From positions 5,018,001 through 5,082,000 of the forward strand of contig CP054837.1 of NCBI GenBank assembly GCA_028768525.1: a stretch of DNA of 64,000 nucleotides, in the 5' to 3' direction. Under the pieces are notes generated by a model. That model worked only from the letters and a program-made list of their open reading frames with translations. It was not told the DNA's origin and ran no database searches. Origin of the DNA: Desulfobacter sp. Its GTDB lineage: Bacteria > Desulfobacterota > Desulfobacteria > Desulfobacterales > Desulfobacteraceae. The translations under genes and the position numbers were made by a program. This document shows, piece by piece, positions 32,845 to 41,298 of the stretch (within the stretch, counting starts at the first letter, position 1; the number at the start of each line of letters is the position of its first letter).

Positions 32845-34221
32845 ATGATAGAATTATTTTTCAAACCGAAATCGGTAGCAGTCATCGGCGCCAGCGGCAC
32901 CCCTGGGAAATTGGGGTATGTCATTGTAAAAAATATTCTGGACAGCGATTTTGCCGGGGACGTCTATCCGGTGAACCCCAAATCAGACGAGATCCTGGGA
33001 TATAAGGTCTACCGGTCTGTCACAGAAATCCCCGGTGATGTGGACCTGGTGGTCACCGCCCTGCCCACGCCGAAACTGACGGTGGCCACCATGGAAGCGT
33101 GTGCCCAGAAAGGGGTGAAGGCCGTGATCATCGAGTCCGCCGGTTTTGCCGAAATGGGGGGGGAGGGCAAGGTCTTCCAGCAGCAGATCGTGGATATTGC
33201 CAGAGAAAACAATATCAGGGTGATGGGCCCCAATTGCTCGGGGATTGTCTCCAGGAACATCGTCACCTCCATCTACCCCATGACCAAAAAGGTCCCCGAC
33301 GGCAATGTGGTGCTCATCGGCCAGTCCGGGCTGCTGGCCGCCGGCATGGCCTCGGATATCGTTGAAAACGAGAGTCTGAATATCAGCCACGTCTGCTCAT
33401 TCGGCAACAAATGCGACCTCAATGAAAATGATCTGCTGGAATACTTCGGCAACGAGGATGATGTGGACGTGATCTCCATGTACCTGGAGACGGTTTCAGA
33501 CGGCAGGAACCTGACCCGGATCGCCAAAAAGGCGGCGGCCAAGAAGCCGGTGATCTTCCTCAGCGGCGGGCGGACCGAGGCCGGGGCCAAGGCGGCCATG
33601 AGCCATACGGGCAGTATCGCCAGCAACGCCAAGATCGTGGAAGCCGCCGTCAAACAGACCGGAATGATCATGGCCGATGATTTTACGGAACTCAAGGATT
33701 TTGCCAAGGTCTTTTCCACCCAGCCCCTGCCCAGGGGGAACCGTGTGGCCGTCATCACCCTGGCCGGAAGCGTGGGGGTCAATGTCTCGGACCTCTGTGC
33801 CGCCCACGGCCTGGAACTGCCCAAGCTCACCCCTGAAACCACGGAAAAGCTAAAGGATATGTTCGACACCCCCGTGGGCAATCCCGTGGACCTCTATTAT
33901 TCGGTGACCAAAATCGGGTTTACAAAGACCCTGGAAACCACCTTCCCCGATGCCTTCAGGGATCCCAACATTGACGCGGCCGTGGTGATTCTGGCCGGTT
34001 TCAAATATACCCAGGAAGCCGTCCAGAAAAAGATCATCCAAAAAATCGTCCGGGAAGTGGGCAAGCCCGTGGTGGTCTGCATGATCGTTGGATACAACAA
34101 GTATAAAAACGTCATCATGGACGAAATGGGCAAAGAGCTGCCGGTCTTCCCCTCTCTGATTTCCGGGGTAAAGGCGCTGAGCAAACTCTGCCAGTACGGT
34201 ATGCGCAAACAATCATCCTAA
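32845..34221 (+). CDS. ADP-forming acyl-CoA synthetase, CoA-binding/ligase (alpha) subunit
   Basis: A 458-residue alpha subunit. The CoA-binding domain starts at AVIGASGTPGKLG, two succinyl-CoA-ligase-like domains follow, and the conserved phospho-histidine lies in SHTGSIASN. It forms an acyl-phosphate and passes the phosphate to the beta subunit. In this family alpha and beta are often fused; here they are separate genes 93 bp apart. Acetate or a pathway acid may be the substrate. Confidence 0.88.
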   Translation: MIELFFKPKSVAVIGASGTPGKLGYVIVKNILDSDFAGDVYPVNPKSDEILGYKVYRSVTEIPGDVDLVVTALPTPKLTVATMEACAQKGVKAVIIESAGFAEMGGEGKVFQQQIVDIARENNIRVMGPNCSGIVSRNIVTSIYPMTKKVPDGNVVLIGQSGLLAAGMASDIVENESLNISHVCSFGNKCDLNENDLLEYFGNEDDVDVISMYLETVSDGRNLTRIAKKAAAKKPVIFLSGGRTEAGAKAAMSHTGSIASNAKIVEAAVKQTGMIMADDFTELKDFAKVFSTQPLPRGNRVAVITLAGSVGVNVSDLCAAHGLELPKLTPETTEKLKDMFDTPVGNPVDLYYSVTKIGFTKTLETTFPDAFRDPNIDAAVVILAGFKYTQEAVQKKIIQKIVREVGKPVVVCMIVGYNKYKNVIMDEMGKELPVFPSLISGVKALSKLCQYGMRKQSS

Positions 34222-34254
34222 ACGAATTTAATCTCATTACGGGGGGAAACGCCC

Positions 34255-35022
34255 ATGGGTTACGAAAATATTATTCTCGAAAAAGAAGATAAGATTGCCG
34301 TCATTACCTTTAACCGGCCCCAGGCCATGAATGCCCTGAATATACAGACACGGGCGGAATTTGCCGAGGCCGCCAGGGATGTGGAGGAAGACGATGCCGT
34401 AAAGGTGCTCATCCTCACCGGCTCGGGAAAAGCCTTTGTGGCCGGTTCGGACATCAAGGAATTCCATGCCACCACCTCCTTTGCCGCCCACAATATCGTC
34501 CGCCTGGGTTCCATTGTGGAAAATTTGAGTAAACCGGTCATCGCCGCGGTGAACGGCTTCTGCCTGGGCGGGGGCTGCGAGATTGCCATGGCCTGTGACC
34601 TCATTGTCGCCTCTGAAAAGGCGAAGTTCGGTCAGCCGGAGATCAATCTGGGCATTATCCCGGGGGGCGGGGGCACCCAGCGCCTCCAGCGCCTCATCGG
34701 GGTCTGCCGGGCCAAGGAACTTATTTTCACAGGCGATATCATCCGTGCCGACGAGGCGGACCGGATCGGGCTGGTCAACCGGGTGGTGGGAATGGATGAG
34801 CTGATGCCCGCAGCCAAGGAGATCGCGGCTAAAATCGCCAAAAAGAGCCCGGCAGCCCTGAAACTGGCCAAACAGGCCATCAACAAGGGGATGCAGACCA
34901 GCCTCAGGGACGGGCTTGACTATGAATATGAAATGTATGCCCTGTCCCTGTCCCTGGAGGATAAAACCGAAGGGGTCAATGCATTCCTTGAAAAACGGGC
35001 ACCCAAGTTTACCGGCCGGTAA
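34255..35022 (+). CDS. Enoyl-CoA hydratase/isomerase family protein (crotonase)
   Basis: A 255-residue crotonase. The oxyanion-hole segment AGSDIKEF and both catalytic glutamates (GGGCEIAMACD and GQPEINLGIIPGGGGTQRL) are conserved as in active enoyl-CoA hydratases. It should hydrate a 2-enoyl-CoA or open a cyclic acyl-CoA on the way to thiolysis. It sits between the acyl-CoA synthetase and the thiolase genes. Confidence 0.9.
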   Translation: MGYENIILEKEDKIAVITFNRPQAMNALNIQTRAEFAEAARDVEEDDAVKVLILTGSGKAFVAGSDIKEFHATTSFAAHNIVRLGSIVENLSKPVIAAVNGFCLGGGCEIAMACDLIVASEKAKFGQPEINLGIIPGGGGTQRLQRLIGVCRAKELIFTGDIIRADEADRIGLVNRVVGMDELMPAAKEIAAKIAKKSPAALKLAKQAINKGMQTSLRDGLDYEYEMYALSLSLEDKTEGVNAFLEKRAPKFTGR

Positions 35023-35109
35023 GGTTTGCAGGGCCCGGCGGTGGAGCTGTCATCAGGCATTTTTAATTAACCATATTAAACTAACCATAGGTCAGCGAGG
35101 AATAAGAAA

Positions 35110-35544
35110 ATGGAAAACATGGCAAATAAGGTCGCCCGGATTCCAAATTTAGTGGACTGGTCCACAGGCGAAGTGAGATTGATGAGTGCGAAATGCGCCT
35201 CCTGCGGCACTTACTTTTTTCCCAGGGAGCATTACCAGCACCGCCCCGGCTGTTCAAGGGAGGGCGTGGAAAATGTCCTGCTGCCCGGCAAGGGAAAACT
35301 GGCCAGCTATACGGTCCAATATTATCCCTGCCCCGCCCCCTTTAGAACCGATAAGAAGATCACCCCCTACGGCATCGGCCTGGTGGAATTTGAAGCGGAA
35401 AAAATCCAGATCACCGGCATCATCACCGAGACCGACCTGAAATCCCTTAAGGTGGGGATGGAAATGGAAACCACGGTGCTTGACCTCTATGTCAATGAGG
35501 AAAAGCAGGAAGTGGTCACCTGGGCCTTTAAAGCGGTTCTATAA
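35110..35544 (+). CDS. DUF35-type OB-fold protein with zinc ribbon
   Basis: A 144-residue protein with an N-terminal rubredoxin-like zinc ribbon (KCASCGTYFFP, then PGC) and a C-terminal OB fold (GKGKLASYTVQYY, GIGLVEFEAEK). Such proteins pair with thiolases or HMG-CoA synthase, bridging acyl-CoA substrate and enzyme. The thiolase gene follows 37 bp downstream, so the two probably form one complex. GAGGAA precedes the start. Confidence 0.85.
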   Translation: MENMANKVARIPNLVDWSTGEVRLMSAKCASCGTYFFPREHYQHRPGCSREGVENVLLPGKGKLASYTVQYYPCPAPFRTDKKITPYGIGLVEFEAEKIQITGIITETDLKSLKVGMEMETTVLDLYVNEEKQEVVTWAFKAVL

Positions 35545-35581
35545 CCTTTTAATACGACAACCATAATAAGGGATAATCACC

Positions 35582-36763
35582 ATGAGAGATGTATATATTA
35601 TTGGAACCGGGATACACCCGTGGATGGGGTTTTCCGAGCAGGTATTCGCCGATTTCGCAGCCGTTGCCGTTGACGGTGCCTTAAAAGATGCAAATATCGA
35701 ATGGCAGAAGATCCAGGCCATCATGGCCGGTATCTTTATCTACGGCGGCAATGCCGGCCACCTTTCCGGCCAGTACCTGGAAAGTATTTTCGGGGAAACC
35801 GGGGTCCCCGTGGTCAACGTGTACAACGCCTGCGCCACCGGCTCCGCCTCCATCAGAATGGCCTACAATTCTGTGGCCGCCGGCGAAACCGATACGGCCC
35901 TTGCCTTTGGCGCCGATGTCTCCCCCAAGGGATTTCTGACGGCAAAATCCGACAATGCGGTCCAGGACAGGGATGTGATCCGGTGGAAGATGGGCGGGAT
36001 GCCCAACCCCATTTACTGGGCCCTTGAATGCCGGAAACGGATGGAAAAATACGACACCACCGAAGAGGACCTGGCCAGGGTCAAGGTGCTCATGAGCGAG
36101 TACGGGTCCAAGAATCCCGATGCCCGGTTTAAAAAGGCCTATACCATGGAAGAGGTCCTCAACTCCGTCTATGTCTGCGATCCCCTGAGGCTGTACGAGA
36201 TCTGCCCGGTGAGCACCGGCGCCGCCGCTGTTATTGTTACCGCAGACAAGGAATTGATCGCCAAGGCCGACAATCCGGTGAAGATCAACGCCACCACCAT
36301 GGGGAGCGCCATTTACGGGGATCCCACCATCCGTATTTCAGCACTCTCCTGCCCGGCCGTTGCCGAGGCGCCCATGCTGAGTGAAAGCTACTCCGCCTCC
36401 CGCCAGGCCTATGAAAAGGCCGGGGTCGGCCCCGAGGATATCGATGTGCTGGAACTGCCGGACAACAGCTCCTGGCATTACCTGGTCTATCTGGAGACCT
36501 GCGGTTTCTGCGGCGAGGGTGAAGCCGATAAGATGCTGCGGGACGGCGAGACCCGGATCGACGGAAAACTGGCCGTCAATCCCAGCGGGGGATTTTCTTC
36601 CCACGGGGAGGCCCTTTCAGCCCAGGCACTCTGGCAGGTGATCGAATGTGCAAGCCAGCTTCGGGGACGATGCGGCGAGCGGCAGGTGGAGAACCCCAAG
36701 GTGGCCATGGCCCAGACCTATGGCCTGATGGGCAACAGCGGGACCACCATCCTTTCAGTATAG
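35582..36763 (+). CDS. SCP-x/thiolase-like acyl-CoA C-acyltransferase
   Basis: A 393-residue thiolase-superfamily protein of the lipid-transfer (SCP-x) group. The nucleophilic Cys lies in YNACATGSAS and the catalytic His in GGFSSHGEALSA. The C-terminal Cys-Gly loop of degradative thiolases is replaced by YGLMGNSGT, as usual for the group partnered with DUF35 proteins. It would cleave a 3-oxoacyl-CoA or condense acyl groups. It ends the enzymatic part of the operon. Confidence 0.87.
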   Translation: MRDVYIIGTGIHPWMGFSEQVFADFAAVAVDGALKDANIEWQKIQAIMAGIFIYGGNAGHLSGQYLESIFGETGVPVVNVYNACATGSASIRMAYNSVAAGETDTALAFGADVSPKGFLTAKSDNAVQDRDVIRWKMGGMPNPIYWALECRKRMEKYDTTEEDLARVKVLMSEYGSKNPDARFKKAYTMEEVLNSVYVCDPLRLYEICPVSTGAAAVIVTADKELIAKADNPVKINATTMGSAIYGDPTIRISALSCPAVAEAPMLSESYSASRQAYEKAGVGPEDIDVLELPDNSSWHYLVYLETCGFCGEGEADKMLRDGETRIDGKLAVNPSGGFSSHGEALSAQALWQVIECASQLRGRCGERQVENPKVAMAQTYGLMGNSGTTILSV

Positions 36764-36891
36764 CAGCTTTGGCCTTCCTTTTGCCGGAGGGCCCATATTG
36801 GCGTCCACTCCTTTGTGATGCAGACAACTTAGGGGCAGGCCAAGAACCATCAAGAGAATGAAAGAAAAGTTTAATTGAAAAGGAGACCGTC

Positions 36892-37908
36892 ATGAAAAAA
36901 GTGATCATCGTTTTTACCCTGCTCCTTTTTGCAGCGACATTGAGTATTGCCAAACCCATTACCCTGAGGTTTGCCCACCAGAATCCGGCCACGGGGTTGA
37001 GCTCCATCAATTGCGTGGATCCCTGGCTCAATAAAATAGAGGAGGTCACCGGGAACAGGGTCAAGATCCAGCGGTATTACGGCCAGACCCTGTCCAAGGG
37101 CAAGGACATCTGGAATGCCACCAAAATGGGCATCGCGGATATCGGCTGGTGCTTCCACGGCTACTGGCCCGGCATGACGCCTCTGTCCGACGTTATCAGC
37201 CTGCCCGGTCTTCCCTTTAAAACAGCGGAAGAGGGGAGTGCCATTCTGTGGAAACTCTACGATAAGTTCCCGGAGATCCAGAAAGAGTACAAGGATGTAA
37301 AAGTGCTCTTGTTCTATACCAGCGATCCCTACACCCTGATTACCGTGAACAAGCCGGTGAAGACCCTTGAAGACCTTAAAGGAATGAAGATACGGATGAC
37401 CGGTGGTCCCCCCACTGATATGGTCCGGGCCCTGGGCGGCACCCCCATGCTTATTCCCATGCCCGACAACTACCTGTCCATGCAGAAAGGCGTCATCGAC
37501 GGAATGGGCGCCCCCTGGGAGGCCATCAATGTATGGCGGTTCTATGAAGTGGCCAAATACTATACGGAAGTGCCTTTTCCTGCCGTTTATTTTTCCATTT
37601 CCATGAACAAGCGTAAATGGGACAGCCTGCCCAAGGATATCCAGGATGCCATCGCAACGGTCTCCGGGGAATACGGGTCCAGATACTGGGGCCGCAACTT
37701 TTTCGACCGGATGAAAACCGCTGGCATGGAAAAGGTCAAGGCTGGCGGAGACGGCGGCAATATCTTTACACTGAGCGACCAGGAACGGTCCCGGTGGCTG
37801 GAGAAGGGGGGGAAACCCATCTGGGATAAATGGGTGGAGAAAATGGAAAAACAGGGCCATGCCAATGCCCGCCATATCCTTGATTTCGTACTGAACGGGG
37901 GACAATAG
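36892..37908 (+). CDS. dctP: TRAP transporter substrate-binding protein (DctP family)
   Basis: A 338-residue periplasmic protein with a signal peptide (KKVIIVFTLLLFAATLSIA). ITLRFAHQNP near the mature start and the central LKGMKIRMTGGP with its binding Arg are DctP signatures. It captures an organic anion for the membrane subunits encoded next, whose gene begins 1 bp after this stop. Location suggests an aromatic or carboxylate substrate of the pathway. AAAAGGAGA precedes the ATG. Confidence 0.92.
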   Translation: MKKVIIVFTLLLFAATLSIAKPITLRFAHQNPATGLSSINCVDPWLNKIEEVTGNRVKIQRYYGQTLSKGKDIWNATKMGIADIGWCFHGYWPGMTPLSDVISLPGLPFKTAEEGSAILWKLYDKFPEIQKEYKDVKVLLFYTSDPYTLITVNKPVKTLEDLKGMKIRMTGGPPTDMVRALGGTPMLIPMPDNYLSMQKGVIDGMGAPWEAINVWRFYEVAKYYTEVPFPAVYFSISMNKRKWDSLPKDIQDAIATVSGEYGSRYWGRNFFDRMKTAGMEKVKAGGDGGNIFTLSDQERSRWLEKGGKPIWDKWVEKMEKQGHANARHILDFVLNGGQ

Positions 37909-37909
37909 G

Positions 37910-38401
37910 GTGGGGCTGGAAAAAACCATTGCCGCTGTATCCACCGCCCTGAAATGGACCGGTTCCCTGTTCCTGGCGATGATGATGTTTTTGACGGCCC
38001 TGGATGTGGCCTGCCGCTATATGCTTAATGCCCCCATTGCCGGTGCCCTGGAACTGGTGGAGTACATGATGGCGGTGCTGATTCCATTCAGTGTCGCCTA
38101 TTGCGCATACTGCCGCGCCCATGTGTCCGTGGAATTCATCATGGAAAAATTCCCCCGCAGGGTGAGAAAGGCGGTTTATATCCCCGTATCCCTGGTTTCC
38201 CTGGCCTTTCTCGGGGTGATTACCTGGCAGACCTGCCTCTATGTGGTGGAAACCTTTGAATCCAAACTGACCTCTTCGGTGCTCCTCATTGCCACCTATC
38301 CCTTTGTGATTCCCATTGCCCTGGGCATGGGGGCGTTTACACTGATCCTGCTGCATGACCTTTTGACAGGTGGTCCAGTGGAATGGAGGGTTAAAGAATG
38401 A
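37910..38401 (+). CDS. dctQ: TRAP transporter small membrane subunit (DctQ family)
   Basis: A 163-residue membrane protein starting with GTG, with four hydrophobic helices. ALDVACRYMLNAPIAGALELVEY is the DctQ-type first loop. GGGGGA in the end of dctP can be its ribosome site. It overlaps dctM by ATGA, indicating coupled translation. Confidence 0.9.
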   Translation: MGLEKTIAAVSTALKWTGSLFLAMMMFLTALDVACRYMLNAPIAGALELVEYMMAVLIPFSVAYCAYCRAHVSVEFIMEKFPRRVRKAVYIPVSLVSLAFLGVITWQTCLYVVETFESKLTSSVLLIATYPFVIPIALGMGAFTLILLHDLLTGGPVEWRVKE

Positions 38402-39699
38402 ATCCGGTCACCATCGGCGTTATCGGCATCTGCGTGCTGATTGTCCTGATTCTGCTTCGTATGCATATCGGCATCTGCATGGGCCTTGTGGGGTTCCTGG
38501 GGTTTGCCTGGATCGCAGGGGTTGATGTGGCCATGGGGGTATTGAAGACGGTTCCCTACACCACCTTTGCCAACCAGGGGATGAGTGTGATCCCGCTGTT
38601 CATCCTCATGGGGGCCTTTGCCTTTACCGCGGGCATGAGCGAGGATCTGTACCGGGCGGTGCATAAGCTCTTCGGCAGCCTGCGGGGGGGACTTGCCATG
38701 GCCACGGTGGCGGCCTGTGCCTGTTTTGCCGCCATCAGCGGCTCCAGTTTGGCCACGGCGGCCACCCTGGGCCGGGTGGCCATGCCTGAAATGGAAAAGT
38801 ATAAGTATGATTCCGCCCTGGCCACCGGCTCCATCGCCGCCGGCGGGAGTATCGGCATCCTGATTCCCCCCAGCGTGATTCTTATTATTTATGGAATTTT
38901 AACGGAGCAATCCATTGCCAAGCTGTTCCTGGCCGGTTTTATTCCCGGCATTCTTGAGGCATTGTTCTATATCATCACCATCTTGATCCTCACCCGGATG
39001 AAACCGGAACTGGGGCCGCCGGGCCCCCGGACCACCCTGACCGATAAGTTCTTGGCCCTGCTGAAAACCTGGGAAGTCATCGTGCTCTTCCTGCTGGTCA
39101 TCGGCGGGATCTATCTGGGGGTGTTCACTCCCACTGAAGCCGCAGGGATCGGTGCCTTCTGCACCTTTTTGTTTTCCCTGTTCCGTAAAAAGATGACCTG
39201 GGCGAAATTCACCGGCAGCCTGGCCGAAACCATGCAGACTGCGGGCATGCTCTTTCTCATCGTGCTGGGCGCCATGATACTGGGATACTTTTTTTCCATC
39301 ACCCGCCTGCCCTACGAATTGTCTTCTGCGGTTTCCGCACTGCCCGTGAACCGGTACGTCATCGTGGTGCTCATTCTTGCGGTGGTGCTGGTTCTGGGAT
39401 GCCTGATGGATTCCCTGGCCATTGTGCTGCTCACGGTGCCGGTATTCTATCCCCTGGTCATTGACCTGGGGTTCAATCCCATATGGTTCGGCATCCTCAT
39501 GGTAAGGGTGACTGAGATGGGATTGATCACCCCGCCGGTGGGGCTGAATGTCTTTATCATCAAGGGCATTACCAATGTGCCGATGGAAACGGTTTTCAAA
39601 GGGGTTTTCCCCTTTCTGGTAGCGGATTTCTGTCAGATTGTGCTGATGATCATCTTTCCCCAGATCGTTTTGTTTCTCCCCGATCTGATGAAGGTCTGA
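38398..39699 (+). CDS. dctM: TRAP transporter large membrane subunit (DctM family)
   Basis: A 433-residue permease with about twelve helices. AAISGSSLATAATLGRVAMPEM and GSIGILIPPSVILIIYG are the family's conserved substrate and sodium-site segments. With DctP and DctQ it forms a complete sodium-driven TRAP importer at the end of the catabolic operon. Confidence 0.93.
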   Translation: MNPVTIGVIGICVLIVLILLRMHIGICMGLVGFLGFAWIAGVDVAMGVLKTVPYTTFANQGMSVIPLFILMGAFAFTAGMSEDLYRAVHKLFGSLRGGLAMATVAACACFAAISGSSLATAATLGRVAMPEMEKYKYDSALATGSIAAGGSIGILIPPSVILIIYGILTEQSIAKLFLAGFIPGILEALFYIITILILTRMKPELGPPGPRTTLTDKFLALLKTWEVIVLFLLVIGGIYLGVFTPTEAAGIGAFCTFLFSLFRKKMTWAKFTGSLAETMQTAGMLFLIVLGAMILGYFFSITRLPYELSSAVSALPVNRYVIVVLILAVVLVLGCLMDSLAIVLLTVPVFYPLVIDLGFNPIWFGILMVRVTEMGLITPPVGLNVFIIKGITNVPMETVFKGVFPFLVADFCQIVLMIIFPQIVLFLPDLMKV

Positions 39700-39780
39700 C
39701 AGAGGAAAATAATACATTTAATCAGGGGCTGCGTCACATTCGCGGCAACATGTTAACAAAAACGCATATTAGGAGGTCCC

Positions 39781-40152
39781 ATGAGCGACGAGATTAAACA
39801 CGACGATTTTACCGTAGACAAGACCAACCTCTACCGCGAAGAAACCATTACTGATTTTAAAATCGCCACCCTGAAGGTGCTCTGCCCCATCCATATTGAC
39901 GGCACAGACGATGAGTCCCGTACCAGGCGGTATTTCGGAGAAACCCAGATGGTCTCCCCCGAAGGGCCCATCCCGGTCCGGTCCATGTTGCCGGCCACCT
40001 CACTGGAAGAGGCCGTGGACGCCTTTCCCAAAGCCATGGAGAAGGCCCTGGCCTCCCTGGTGGAACAGGTAAAGCAGATGCAGAATAAATCCAAGGCGGG
40101 CCCGGGGCCAAAATCCCGCATTATTCCGGGACATGGTAAGATTTCCGCCTAA
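39781..40152 (+). CDS. Hypothetical protein, 123 residues
   Basis: A soluble protein without recognised domain. The N-terminus (IKHDDFTVDKTNLYREE) is acidic, the middle is beta-rich, and the C-terminal part is a likely helix (ALASLVEQVKQMQNKS) followed by a basic tail. AGGAGG precedes the ATG, so translation is credible. It lies 81 bp behind dctM and 22 bp before the HD-domain gene. Its co-occurrence with this operon may hint at a role, but nothing in the sequence shows one. Confidence 0.65.
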   Translation: MSDEIKHDDFTVDKTNLYREETITDFKIATLKVLCPIHIDGTDDESRTRRYFGETQMVSPEGPIPVRSMLPATSLEEAVDAFPKAMEKALASLVEQVKQMQNKSKAGPGPKSRIIPGHGKISA

Positions 40153-40174
40153 TCCTAAAACTAAGGTGACAATT

Positions 40175-41146
40175 ATGCTGACAACGGGAAAACTCATGTC
40201 AACCGTCCCGGAGGATTATCCCCTGGGACAGGCAATAGGTGTCACGACCGGCCAATACAAGAATATTCGGCAGTTGCTGAACCGCCGCAGCCCGGGGCTG
40301 ATGCGGGCGGCGCGCAAGGTGATTGAAACATCGGAATTCAAGTATTGCAATGATTCCAGGGAAGACAGCTTTTTATGGCAGCATACGGTGTACGTTGCCT
40401 CCCTGGCCATGACGCTTTCTTACCGGGAGGGGGTGGATCCCCTTTTCCCGGTGATTACGGCGCTCTTCCATGACTGCGGAAAATTTGAAAACGGAAAATT
40501 CCACGCCGGTAAAGCCCCCGAAGAGGAAGCCGGGGCCCAGATTGCCTGCAAATTGCTTGCCAGGACCGGTTTTTCCAGGGAAGAGGCCCTGCAGGTCCAG
40601 GAGAGCATCCTGGCCCTGCATAACGACAAAAAACGGGGGGATATCAATACCCGGATCGTCAATGATGCCGACTTCCTGATCAAATTCGGCCACATGGGGT
40701 TTGCCAATTTTTTTGAAAAATCCGTACTCAGGGGAATGGCGATCCGGAACAGCATTCTTAGAACCCTGAGCAAGGAACTTACCTATGCGGCCGCCCTGGA
40801 AACCCGGATGTACACCCGGTCCGGGAAGGACATGGCCCGGAAAAAGGCAGGCATTTCAATTTCCCTGTTCAGAAATTATCTTGAAGAGCTCAGGATCACA
40901 GGGATTTCAGAATATGAAATCAGGAGGATGGATGTCAACTGGGGAACATATTCCCAGGAGATTGTCCGCCTTTACCTGGTGCTCCCCCGGTTCTGCGAGC
41001 ACTGCTGGAACCCCCTGGCCGTCGGTCTTGACCGGGAAAAGGGGATCAAGCGGGACCGGCTGGTGGTGAATATCGATTGTGCCGCCTGCAACCGGAACAA
41101 CGGGTATGATTTCTCCTTCTGCCTCCCCGAGCCCACAGTACACTGA
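40175..41146 (+). CDS. HD-domain phosphohydrolase-like protein with C-terminal zinc ribbon
   Basis: I chose the ATG at 40175 (323 residues) because AAGGTGA precedes it; the longer frame overlaps the upstream gene. HTVYVASLAM and ALFHDCGKFENGK supply the metal-binding His and His-Asp of the HD fold, with a later ALHNDK and NDADFL. The C-terminus has two Cys pairs (CEHCW and CAACN), a likely zinc ribbon. HD proteins hydrolyse nucleotides or phosphodiesters; the substrate is unknown. It ends before a strong bidirectional terminator. Confidence 0.75.
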   Translation: MLTTGKLMSTVPEDYPLGQAIGVTTGQYKNIRQLLNRRSPGLMRAARKVIETSEFKYCNDSREDSFLWQHTVYVASLAMTLSYREGVDPLFPVITALFHDCGKFENGKFHAGKAPEEEAGAQIACKLLARTGFSREEALQVQESILALHNDKKRGDINTRIVNDADFLIKFGHMGFANFFEKSVLRGMAIRNSILRTLSKELTYAAALETRMYTRSGKDMARKKAGISISLFRNYLEELRITGISEYEIRRMDVNWGTYSQEIVRLYLVLPRFCEHCWNPLAVGLDREKGIKRDRLVVNIDCAACNRNNGYDFSFCLPEPTVH

Positions 41147-41246
41147 CCAGGGCCGGCACCATGCCGGCGGCGGTCCAGGGCAGTAAACGCATGAAAAGAT
41201 AGGCCGTTTCAGCGTCAAAACGAACCTGGCAAAGCAGAAAAGATGC

Positions 41247-41280
41247 GTTTGCCCGGGGCATCCATAGACCCCGGGCAAAC
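41247..41280. terminator. Bidirectional terminator between HD gene and cysteine-synthase gene
   Basis: GTTTGCCCGGGG pairs perfectly with CCCCGGGCAAAC around a 10-nt loop. T-rich sequence follows on both strands (ATCAATTTTT on plus, GCATCTTTTC on minus), between two convergent genes. Confidence 0.85.
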
Positions 41281-41298
41281 GAAACGAACAATCAATTT

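Noticed and set aside
36764..36891. A terminator between thiolase and dctP (GGCCTTCC/GGAGGGCC)
   Set aside because: The stem is short and imperfect and no T-run follows, so the TRAP genes may still be cotranscribed.
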